Positions 46,081 through 56,658 of a stretch of DNA of 64,000 bases are shown one piece after another. Both the position numbers and the translations under genes were made by a program. The stretch covers positions 186,001 through 250,000 of the forward strand of contig JAZKJV010002951.1 of assembly GCA_037367405.1 (NCBI GenBank), written 5' to 3'. How positions within the stretch are numbered: position 1 is the stretch's first letter; each line of letters opens with the position of its first letter. A model generated the notes under the pieces. The model saw only the letters and a program-made list of their open reading frames with translations, searched no databases and had not been told where the DNA came from. Origin of the DNA: Ottelia alismoides. Its lineage: Eukaryota; Streptophyta; Magnoliopsida; Alismatales; Hydrocharitaceae.

Positions 46081-47234
46081 GTGCAAAGCTCGTGACCTAC
46101 TAGAAATATTGCAAGAACACCCTTGGAGGTCCTAATAACTACACGGATACCCCACCGCTCAAGAGCACGTGAGGCGCATGTGACTCAAGGGGAAATTTGC
46201 AAAAAAACCCTTAAGTATTGGTAATCACATTTCAGTCCTTATGCATGTTTATTAATGCAATTTTAATTTACTGTATTGCATTGAGAACTCTGTGTTTGCA
46301 TATTTATTCGAACAATTATCCATCATTGTTTTATTATTTAAAAATTGCATTTTATTCTTCAATTAATTCTTTACGATGTGACATGCTTGTGATATTTTTA
46401 TTCTTTGTGGTTAATTAATTAATACTATTCTTGTGAGAATTTGCATATTTTGCCCAATTTGTACTTAGAAAATCATAGATAATAAACGATAGATCCAAAA
46501 ATTGTCAAAAATTCATGGACAGTAGAATTAATTGTTAATAACGTTGTTCCCAAAAAGAATTGCATTTGGATGCACAATTTGCTCTAGAAAAATCATTTTG
46601 TGCTTTTCAGTAATTCATCTTTAATAGGTATTAAATTCAACATTTTTAGGTTCTAGGATTTTTCTGAGATAGATGTAACATATCTTAGATAATTGCATTT
46701 TCATAAAATAAGTAAATTTAATATTTATTATAATTAATTATTGAAAATCTCATTGTCTGCATTCATAAATTCATTATTTATATATCTTGCATCCAAAAAT
46801 ATTTTAGTAGCTTAATTTCATCATATTTAACATTCCGACCAAGTTTGAGGATTTTTGGACATAATTTGATCGAAATTTATAATTTAGCCCTTGAAATTTG
46901 CCAAAATTGCATTTGCCTCATTTATTGCAATTAAAAAATAAAAAACACTTCTTTGAAAACCTAGCTTCGAGATTGACTTTAAATCAATCTAGGGAGACAA
47001 TTGCCTCCCTGAGTTCGACCTTGGAACTTACCATGTAAAAATAATTGACCGTTCGCTTTTAATTGAAACATTAATTAAAATTTCGATTTTTGATTAACCC
47101 TTAATTGCCCGGCTGCAACGAAATTCGAACATTTTTCGAACATTTATTTGACATAATTAAAAGGGTGATTTTTTGGGTTCCTCACATGCCCTCGGGAGAA
47201 CTACTCCCTCGCCTGCAGATGACAGAGCCACGAG
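46081..47234 (+). repeat. LTR-like remains, right part (see 22850-23648)
   Basis: AT-rich sequence without a gene. GAGTTCGACCTTGG near 47010 resembles the motif near the 3' end of the Athila-like LTRs (TGTTCGACCCTGG near 50730). No primer site follows, so it may be an old solo LTR or LTR fragment in plus orientation. Confidence 0.4.
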
Positions 47235-47239
47235 ATCCT

Positions 47240-50200
47240 TGATGAATCCACGATTCATCGCCTTTATTCTTTTATTTTAGCCTCTTTTCCTTACTTGTAA
47301 ATACCCCTTAATTGCATAAAATTACCATTTTGCATGCATTTGTTAAAATTGCATTTGAATACTTTTTGTACATAAATAAAAGAATAAAGAAGAAAAGAAA
47401 AAGAAAAGGATGTATTTATGCAATAAATACAGACTGACCTGAACCCTAAGAGAAGGTCAAGATTTGACCTGATCGACCAGGAATAAAGTAAGAGGAGATA
47501 GGGTCTTCTGTTAGAAAATCCAAAAATATTTTTTAAATATTTTTCTTATATATTTGTACAAAACTTACATTATTTTATTTGTATATAATTTGACCTCAAA
47601 CTAATTATTTTTGTAAATAAAAGTTATAAATAAAAATGTGTTGTGAATAATAAAAATATTTGTAAAATAAAATAATGTATATATTGCAAATAATCGCACC
47701 CAGAAAAAGCCGTAAAGTGGCAAGTGAAAACACCAATTCCGGCTCCATACAAGCTCAAATCAAACCAAACTTACTTCCATTATACTCTAAATTAAATTAT
47801 CTTTCAAATGGCTGTGGTTTCATAATTTTCGGAGTTACGGTTAAGAAGTCGGTTTTCTGGGGTGTTTTGTGCAATTTTCCCATATACTTGTTGTATATAT
47901 TTTATTTATATATATTTTTTGCACATAATCTATATATTTATAAATATTGTTTTTATTAAAAATAAAATTAAAAAAATTAAAAATTAAAAAATTCTTTTAT
48001 AAAAATCATTTCCTTATTTGTACCTATGTATATTGTATTATATGTGTATAATATGTGTATACAATTAACTTCCTTTTATAAAATCCATCAAAAAATTAAT
48101 TATCTAACTTTAATTAATTAATTTAATGTAATTACGAATTTTATATTTATATTTAATTATTTAATCCATTTATTTGGTTTGATAACTTACCTTTTATGTA
48201 ATGATTTGATTTTATACCTTAATTGGCCACCATTAAGGTGGTTAATTGATTTCCATAAACTACTTTATTTATTTATTTAATTTAATTTCGATTTTTGAAA
48301 TTATTTATTTATTTATTTTATTTATTTAATTATTTTATTTAATTAACCAATAATCACCTTCCTTCTTTGTAGATACCTTCCTTTTTTGTTTTTATTCTCT
48401 TTTTAATGGGCTCCTCCTCCCTCATTTCTTCTTGGATCAATATTTGGAGAGAGGAGCCCGATCTCCAAGAGTTGCTTGTTGTAGACGGGTGCCCAGCCTC
48501 CGATCTGGTCGGTGACAGCGATTTGAGCGTTGTCGAGGCCATCACGTCGTGTCCGATCCCAAGGTGAGATCCGATTTTTATTTCCTATCATTTCTCATAG
48601 GTAATCGTAGGTTTAGTTTTTAATCTTATTTTATTAGTTTTTAGATCCCTAGAAAAATCACAAAAATTTGTCACCAAATATTTTCACGACCGAAATCGAT
48701 TTTTCCTCTCATCTTCTCGATCTCTCCATTTCACGTCTATCTCACGCAACCACACACCTCCGACCACGCACGGTGGTCGGAGACCCAGAACACTCTCCCA
48801 TATCACAAGATCCTCAACATTCACATCTTCTATTTTTGTGCATAAATAAAAAATAAAACAAATAAAAAAATAGTTGCTGTCCTTTTCCTCTAACAATCTA
48901 TTTTGCAGGTCAAAATAAAAAATATAATAAAAAATTGTGCTTCTGTTTTCTTTTCCTGTTTCAAAAAAAACAAAAAACAATTTTCATATAATCGTTATTT
49001 TGCTTACAGTTTTATTTTAAAAAAATAAAAAAACAAAAAGGGATTTCTTTTTATTATTATGCTTACAGATTTAAAAAAATAAAAAAACAAAAGTAAACAA
49101 AAAAAAAGCAGGTCGTCCCGCGCCTTCCCCCCAGGAGGCGGCGCCGCCCGCGCCCTTCACCGTAAAGACGCCCCCGCCCGCGCGGCCTGCCATTGCCGCC
49201 CCGAGCGGCGCTCACAGCCCCTCCGCCCGAGCTTCGTGCGCCCCGACGTGCCCCCACCGCACGCGCCCTCGCTCAGCAGTTCCGCGTGAAGCCCGCGCAC
49301 CGCTCAGGCCCCCCGTCCCTCCGCCGCGCCTGGCGGTGCCTTCCACTACCACTCTAGAAGCGTCGTGTGCGCGCGCGCTCCTTCGCTGAGCACGCGTGGT
49401 GCTGCGCGGTGCTCCGCCGCCTCTCTAGATCTCTCCTCCTCGTGCGAGCTGCGCCGCCCAACCGCGGCCCGCGTGGCTGACCTCCGCCGACAAAATCCGC
49501 TCCAGGCCCGCGCGGCGGCGCTGGCCACCCACGCCGTTCATCCCTGCGCCACCGCCACGCCTCCCATCTCTGCCTCGTGCCGCCGGCTGCTCGCGCGCAG
49601 TCCTCCACCGCAAAGCTGCGCCACCCGGCACCGCTCCACTCCAGCTCCGCCTCAAGCCCTCGCCGACCTCCGCGCAGCTTCCAGATCCGCCAAAGACCCG
49701 CGACCTCCTCTTGCAGCGGTGGCCCCCTGTTTAGTCTCTTGACTTGAAGAACAAGAAAGAAAGAAAACCTAGCATTTTGGTTAAAAATAAAATATTTTGG
49801 AACAATTACAAGTGTGCCCTTGAAAGTTTTCATAAGTGTAAAAAGCCTCCTGTCAGAAATAGCACATGCAAGGCATGCTTCTCACTGGGTAATTTGCAAC
49901 ATTTATCTTGCATTTTGTTTCTGTTATCTTTTCAAGTAAAAACTTTAAATCTTTGCGAATAAGTCCCTGTCATTCTCAGACTTGAACTTTGCATGTTCTT
50001 CTTGATGAAATTAATGTTTTTATGAGTTGAAAAATTTTACAAAAATTCGTGTATGCTCCTGCTATAGTTGGTAATCTTGTATAAATTTTTCATAGTTTTA
50101 TTATCATTTGTTATATTTAAAAAATCAAAAACAGTAACTTTTTATCTGCCCGAAATTTGAAAATTCATAAAAATTTGAAAACTCACCTAAAAACTCCAAA

Positions 50201-50902
50201 AAAATTACTGTAGGTGTCTTATTTCTTTTAATTTCTTTCCAAATTTTGTGCATTTTCCAATTATAAAACTCCAAAAAAAGTACGAAAAATTACAAATCTT
50301 AAAAAATTTTAGAAAATTGTAAAAAAATCAAAAAAAATCTGATTTCAGTCTCTATTTGTAGATATTTCTTTGTAGTATCTCTTAAAAATAATTCTCAGGT
50401 GTATTAGATATTTTAAGTATTTTTAAGCTACAAAATAATCTTGACTATGAATAGTTTGCTTTATTTTGTGCTGTTTGATTTTTATAAAATCAAAAAATAT
50501 CAAAAAAAATTGCAAAAAAATTACCAAAAATATTTTGAAGTATTTAAAATCCAAAAACATTTTCCTTGTAATTTTCTGAGCATTTTTGTCCTTTTGGAAA
50601 AATACAAAAATAGTGTGGGTTATGTGTTTTTATCCGTTGTGCTTATTTTGATAATAAAAATATTAAAATTCAAAAACCACTAAAAATTAACTCTGAAAAT
50701 TGACTGCATAGTTTTTAAATCGCGCTCCTTGTGTTCGACCCTGGTCGCTATACCAGTAAAAAGAATAGTGAAAACCGCTTACATTTAGTTTCTTGATTTT
50801 CTGAGTGGTTTACAAATTTTTCCATTGACCGAATTGATCGATTAACGATAATGTCATAGTGATTTATTTTCTACCTTAGTCGCATCGATTTTCGTGTCAT
50901 TA
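47240..50902 (+). repeat. 5' LTR of the Athila element
   Basis: It begins with TGATGAATCC...GATTCATCG, the palindrome shared with the other Athila-like LTRs, and ends with GTGTCATTA just before the primer site. The terminal C of the expected TCATCA is T. It contains a GC-rich block at about 49110-49740 and TGTTCGACCCTGG near 50730. The long frames in the GC-rich block on both strands are compositional. Confidence 0.8.
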
Positions 50903-50905
50903 GAA

Positions 50906-50923
50906 TGATGCCGTTGCCGGGGA
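50906..50923 (+). other. Primer-binding site of the Athila element
   Basis: TGATGCCGTTGCCGGGGA differs at two positions from TGGCGCCGTTGCCGGGGA, the site at 38753-38770. It directly follows the 5' LTR. Confidence 0.9.
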
Positions 50924-52289
50924 GCACGGCTTTGTAGTCATTTTTCTATTTTGTCTCTCTATATCATAATTGTTTTCTGACATTCTCTCTCTGATTTTTG
51001 TGCGAGGTACTGCTTGGACGGCTTGGAGTTTAATTTTTGATGACCCGCACAGGAGGAAGAGCTGGGAATTGAAGAAGAATTTTTTATTTTTGAGAGAGAA
51101 CAATATTTGTCTTGTAATAATTTAAACTCTTGAACTGTAAACACTTGGACATTATTCGGGGTTTGTTTCACCAAGTGCCGGTGCACGTGGGGGACCTCAC
51201 CACTGTTTTTCGCCGATTTTGTTTTCTCATATTTTATTTTATTTTTGATTCACGCAGAATTTGGCCCCTAGACTTAGAATTTTTATATTGATTGTGACGT
51301 AATTGATTAAGGTCCCAGACTAATTATTTGCCTGCACCTATAGATCGATAACTGGACTTAATTAATTAAATCACAAAGAAAAAGCTAATCTAAGTTACCT
51401 GAGAGGTCATGTGCCGCTAGAGGCCGTATACAACGCTGGCAGGATCCGTTGTGGTGGACACCGATCGGCATCAGAGACCAGACTCCGACCTCTCTTGTTG
51501 ACTTATTTGCTACCGTGCTTCACGTGTAGAAATCTTTTGCCTAAGGCCATTTTCTTCGTGCATCATATAGGTAGTTTAAATTTCTGTATTTAAATTTCTG
51601 CGCGGATCATATTGCATGTAGAATGCTGGAGTAAGGTACGCATTTTCTATCTCTGCATGCATCATCGTTTTTGACCATGCATTAGCTTTTTCTACTTCCT
51701 CCCCCTATTTCTTGGACTCAAATTAATCAAAGAGGAAATCGGAAAATTAGTTAGGCATTGTTTATTTCTTAAAAAATCTAAAAAAGTGAAAGCAATAAAA
51801 TCTGGGACTGCTAATGCAAACTTTACCCTAAAACCCACCTCATTTAAAAAATATTTGTTTTGAGGAGAGTCACCCCCTCATTGTTTGGTTTGCTTGAGCG
51901 AGAGAGTGACCCGAACACTAGGATAGAGCCACGCCTGAACTTCCGTTAGACTACTGGTCTTAGAGTTAGTCGTTCTCCAGTGAGGATCTCTCCGGTAACC
52001 GGTAAAGTGGACTGTGACGTCCTTAACAGAGCGAGTTGATCGGGTAGCCGGTAAACGGTCCGCAACTTGTACTGGCTGGGAAAGATCTAGCTTTGGGATT
52101 GGGCCAGTCTCTTGGGAGCATCAGGTTCCTAACAGCTCGCTTAATCGCTCTGCAAGATTATTTTATCACCTAACTTAAAATTGACAAGATTAACGACCGA
52201 TCCTTTACGGTCATCAGCTCGTGTTGAGTAGGTGAATTGGGAGTTTGACTTCTCATCTTGTTTGCTTACCAGATCTCATCCGCACTCAT
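50924..52289 (+). promoter_or_regulatory. Athila untranslated leader with conserved block at 51977-52170
   Basis: About 1.4 kb of non-coding sequence lies between the primer site and gag. Within it, 51977-52170 carries CAGTGAGGATCTC, a GGTAACC...AAAGTGGAC unit, GGGTAGCCGGTAAACGGTCC, TACTGGCTGGG, and CCTAACAGCTCGCTTAATCG before TCTGCAAGATT. These match in order the minus-strand leader of the non-autonomous element at 37642-37882. Confidence 0.6.
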
Positions 52290-52301
52290 CCCAGCATCAT
52301 G

Positions 52302-52817
52302 ATGATGGGAAGGAGATCCCTTAGGCTGCCTTTGGCAGCACCACTATCGAGCACTCCTCCCCATTCATCTAGGGCGGTTTCGGAGAGCCCATACCCGCTC
52401 TTCGAACCTGAGTTCACTACCACCCTGTCCCCCCTCGACCACCCTTCTTTCACCAGTCCTGAGATACCTGTACAGAGAACAACATAGTTACGTGTTAACT
52501 TGACGACACCTAAGCCTGGGTCTTTTGCCTTTGCAGAGACCCATAACATGGCCAACAGTGATGGACGAACCGATGGATAGCCCCAGAGTTCCACTTATGT
52601 TCTAGATCAGGGCGCCATCAACAACACCTTGTTAGCCTCCTTAGAGACGATGCAGAGACAGATTCAGGATCAAGGAGCATTCATGGCAGAGGTTCGTCAA
52701 GAATTAGCACAGATGCGAGCCGACAGAGGAGAGAATAACCAAGCAGGCGGTGAACAGAGAGAAGATTCGAGTAGTCGCCCCAGCGACAGTGAGCCTGAAT
52801 TGTCAGACCATTACTAG
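52302..52817 (+). pseudogene. Athila gag, N-terminal part
   Basis: The open frame from about 52302 encodes a Ser/Pro-rich start (RRSLRLPLAAP) that stops at 52485. A following frame from 52629 (ASLETMQRQIQDQGAFMAEV, QELAQMRADRGENN) forms a short helical segment typical of gag N-terminal regions. The coding sequence is then interrupted by LTR-like DNA and resumes near 53805. Confidence 0.6.
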
Positions 52818-53800
52818 ATACTGCCATATTCTTGTTTTTCAATAGGTCATCGCATAAAGCAACATGATGCAAATGATGCAGACAGATGAAGACACTTTTT
52901 ATTTAGTTTTCATGATGCAACTTGATACAAGTGTAAATATGTGCAAATATGCCCTAACTAGATGAAATCACCAGCAATAAAATGTAGTCAATTTCAGGAT
53001 CGATTCATGAAGCAAATTTAATTGATAAACTAATAAAAGGCATGAGAAATCATTATACAAATGACACTATATTACTAGAATTTATCATCCGAATTTTAAT
53101 GTCAAATTAGGGAACAAATTATGCCTATGGATAGATAATGAAGTAAGCTTTGAAACGAAACTGAAATCAACTTAAACGGAGATCATATGCTCAAGATATT
53201 CGCAAAAGAGACCAGGGGCACAAACTTAAAGAAAACATGAAAATAATGGGAAATCATTATAATTAGCTCCCTAGAAGGGAATAAATGTAATTGAAATAAA
53301 GCGCGAGCCCTTCCTTATAAATATTCCATGCATATGAGGGAAATATTGCAATTATTAAAATTCGGAGGGGCTAGAATGCAAGTAACCCCATGCACGCATG
53401 TTGTGCACATGCTCAGAGGACCTAAATGCAAATAGAGAAGTAGGCAGGGCACCGCTGTAAATTACCCAGCCCTCACATGACCTGGGCACGTGAGGCTAGG
53501 CTCGTGAGAAGGCTCAAGCTCAGGGCTTGGTTCAGGAGGCTAGTTGGAGGATCGGGCCACGTGGCGTCAGTCGGTGCTCTGGATTGGCTCGGACGCTGGC
53601 TCGGACTACCCGATCCTCCAAGCCTCATATGGATTGATGTGGCTGCTTGTGCACCATTGGATTGGCTCCGGTGGGGTGCCATCCAATAGCACATGTACGT
53701 TCGGGTGCATCCTCCTCAGTCACTGGCTGGCGGCAGAGTTTGGAGGAGGATCAGACGGAAATCCGGAGGACCAACCGGAGCAAGCTAGACAGCCATGATC
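52818..53800 (-). mobile_element. Athila-like LTR fragment inserted in gag (minus orientation)
   Basis: The segment resembles 30620-31450 of the non-autonomous LTR: GTAAGCTTTGAAACGA against ATAAGCTTCGAAATGA, then AACGGAG, then AGGGGCACAAAC against AGGGACTAAAAC, then the CACGTGAGG region. It lacks both canonical LTR ends and the long GC-rich block. I could not find a target duplication, so boundaries are approximate. Confidence 0.5.
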
Positions 53801-54691
53801 GATGAGGCATTTGCACAACCCTGCTGCAACTCTGACCCATCGATGGATTCAGCTCCCTGAGATTCTGGGTGATTTCAAGCTTCCCCCCCAGACCATTCAA
53901 CTTTTGCCCAAGTTCCATAGGCTAGCCACCGAGGAGCCGCATCTTCACCTGTAGGAGTTTGAGATGATCTGCAGCACTGTCCACGACAGATACGTAGACG
54001 AGGACACTATCAAAATGATATCATTCCCTTTCTCCCTGGCCGACAACATTTGGGGAGATTCGTTACCTCTTGGGAGCAGCTCCAGACCGAGTACTTGAAA
54101 AAGTACTATCCACTCGGTCGGACCAACGCAGCACGAGCTCTGATCAACAACTTCTCCATGATCCCCAATAAAGAGTTTAATGAGGTGTGGGATCGATTCC
54201 GTGAGCTCATTGACCGGTGTCCACACCATGACATCTCCAAGCCCAATCTTGTCCAGAGCTTCTTTTGTGGGCTGACATCAGAGCTGCTGGGGCTTGTCAA
54301 CGCTTCTTGTGGGGGTTCCTACTTCGCCAAGGATGAAGACCAGGTTTGGGCCATCTATGAGGAGATGGCTGAAAACTACACAGTGATGTCCCAGACTAGG
54401 CTCTACGCTCAGGGGAAGCCCCAACCCCATGCCGTGTCCTATCATAGGATCTCACGGGTTGATACGAGTCCACCCATTTCTTCGGCAACAGCAGCAGCAC
54501 ATGCAGAATCTTCAGCCACTGACATGGGCATTATCAATGAGAAGTTGGACTGCATAGAGATAATAGAGAAGAAGCAGTGCCAGGGCATGACACAGATAGA
54601 TCAATTGGCACAGACTCTTAGTGACCTAAAAACCCACATCTTGTGTCTCCAGGAGGCACAAGCGGCTTCTCAACCTCGTTCCAGGTCATGA
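53801..54691 (+). pseudogene. Athila gag core (capsid-like)
   Basis: Broken frames match the Ty3/Athila Retrotrans_gag region: LPPQTIQLLPKFHRLATEEP, a TAG at about 53953, CSTVHDRYVDEDTIKMISFP, then after a shift near 54040 RFVTSWEQLQTEYLKKYYPL, FNEVWDRFRELIDRCPHH and VQSFFCGLTSELLGLVNASC. The last piece ends in a coiled-coil-like stretch (ITEKLDCIEIIEKKQ type) before a stop at 54689-54691. Confidence 0.85.
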
Positions 54692-55941
54692 GCTGATCCC
54701 ACCAGCAACAACTCTTCCCAGCACTCTGCCCAGTACCACCAGGTTCACCACGTACAGGCATGGCCGGTTCAGCAGTTGCAACAGCACTACTCTCAGCCAC
54801 CACCATCTCAGGACACTCAGATGGTGGTGTATCAGCTGGATCAGCCACTGGAAGTTCTTCACCCTTTCCCGTACGAGCATGAGCTGTTGATGGAAGTCAA
54901 CGGGATTTGGTATGACCAGCAGCAGCCTGGGATACGTCGTCCCAGCAGCAGCCTCCAGCTCAGGGTGGACAGAGCAGCCAGCAGCAGCAGCATCCCCATT
55001 ACTCCCATCCACAACAGCACTTCCAGCAGGGTCCTCGTCCTTACCATAAGGGACAGCAGTGGAGGCAGCAACAACAGCCTCAACAGTATTCTCAGCCTCC
55101 TCCTCATTTCCAGCAAGGAAACCCATCTGGTTCTCTTGCACCTGTTTATGAGAACCCGACCCTTGATGACCTCGCCTGCTTACTCACTGACCAGCAGGCG
55201 TCCTTCCGGCGAGAGATGGATGAGTTCCGGCAGGAAATGAGGGAGATAATCAAGGGAAAAGCCGCTATACCCGCTCAGATTGAACCTAACCCAAACAATC
55301 TGAAGAGGAAGTCTGAGCAGGTACAGTTTACAGAGGCCGTCACTCCTAGTGATATTTTGAATGATATTTCCTCCTCCATATTTGATGCTGATTTTGTAAA
55401 ACTTAGGAGCGGCAGAAGGCCAGCCGGCAGCACCTCGTCTGAACGACAGCCCATTGACGATTTCAGAGCGTCAGACGAGGAGGATAGCGGTGTTGATGCC
55501 GCTGATGATGTTGATGAAGGTGGTGCTGACGCCACCAAGGATGATGATCCAGTCGGCGGTACTGAGGCCGTCATTTCTCCAGATACAGTTGGTGGTACTT
55601 ATGCCACTATCAGATGTGATGCTGAGCCAGAGCGCGGTGCTGATGCCGCGAAGTCAGATGCCGTGGGTAGTGCTGATACCACCATTTCTAGTCAAGTTGT
55701 GTTTCCTCCTATCTATGTATCTCAGGGCATTATCAAAAATAACAAAAAAATGAATAAAGGAAAGGCTTCTTCATCTACTCCGAGTCCATATGTGTTGCAT
55801 GATCACTCTTGTATGGGCTCCAGTCCTTCTCAACAACAGGAACCTCTTCCTGACCCTCTATCTGAGGAGGGTCCAGCTATCCCCTTCCCTCAAGCACTCC
55901 GCTTAGGGCAAGGGAAGAAATTAAAAAATCCAAAAAAATAA
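54692..55941 (+). pseudogene. Athila gag-protease linker, Gln-rich and repetitive
   Basis: A glutamine-rich stretch in changing frames (about 54770-55130) is followed by an open frame at 55216-55941. That frame starts with a helical MDEFRQEMREIIKG, continues to NNLKRKSEQVQF, and then has an acidic region of imperfect repeats (VGGTEAVISPDTVGGTYATI, RGADAAKSDAVGSADTT, about 55540-55690). It ends LRLGQGKKLKNPKK and TAA. The degenerate GGTGCTGATGCC-type DNA repeats explain the biased composition. I recognise no enzymatic domain. Confidence 0.65.
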
Positions 55942-56653
55942 CAACAGTTAGAGTTCAGCCAGCAGATGATTGACAGATTCCATATCCAGCTGACTCTACA
56001 GGAGGCACTAGAGCACATCCCTCTCTTCCAGAAGCACTTGAGAGAGAAGACCACTGTACATAGGAAGGAGGAATGCAGAAATCCATGTGCTTACACGGGC
56101 CACTTGCTTTGCTATTCAGAACCAATTGCCAGCCAAGAGACCTGATGCAGGAGCCCCATATGTCAGATGCCACATTCATGAGCAACAATTCGATCGTACT
56201 CTATTGGACAACGGTTCTTCGATTAACCTCCTTTCGGCTGCCTTACTCGATCGATTCGAGTTTGGCTCTCTTAAACAGAGCAGGACGATCCTTCAGTTTG
56301 CTGATAGATCTGTTAAGAGGCCGAAGGGGTTACTTAAGGACGTTGTCGTCACAATTCAGGGCCTGAAATTCCCCGTGGACTTTGTTGTACTGGACACGGA
56401 GATCCCTGAACGTGTGATCGATGCCCCCATCATTTTAACCACAGCCAAGGCGGTGACCGACCATGATAGTGGGAAGGTATACTTTCGCATCGGGGGTGAA
56501 AGTGTACAAATATAGATGATCGAGTAGACCAGAGCTAGAGATTCAGAGTGCTCAGATCAAATGACCGACTCAGAGCAAATGACAGATGCAGAGCTAGACA
56601 TCCACTAGGAGTGTCACTTTGTGATTACAGATGACGAAGCAGTTTGGGCAGAT
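55942..56653 (+). pseudogene. Athila aspartic protease, broken
   Basis: After IDRFHIQLTLQEALEHIPLF (about 55970) and a frameshift near 56075, protease follows at 56087-56515. LLDNGSSINLL is the active-site loop, then LQFADRSVKRPKG, FPVDFVVLDTE and APIILTTAKAVTDHDSGKVY. Compared with PIILGKPFLASAKAIVD in the related ORF at 35990-36748, the GKPFLA stretch is missing, so the conserved C-terminal flap-side motif is deleted in frame. A stop follows at about 56513, and DEAVWADP continues to the solo LTR insertion. Confidence 0.85.
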
Positions 56654-56658
56654 CCCGC

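Noticed and set aside
49063..49742. Open frames on both strands in the GC-rich block of the Athila 5' LTR
   Set aside because: Same compositional effect; no family similarity and both strands open.
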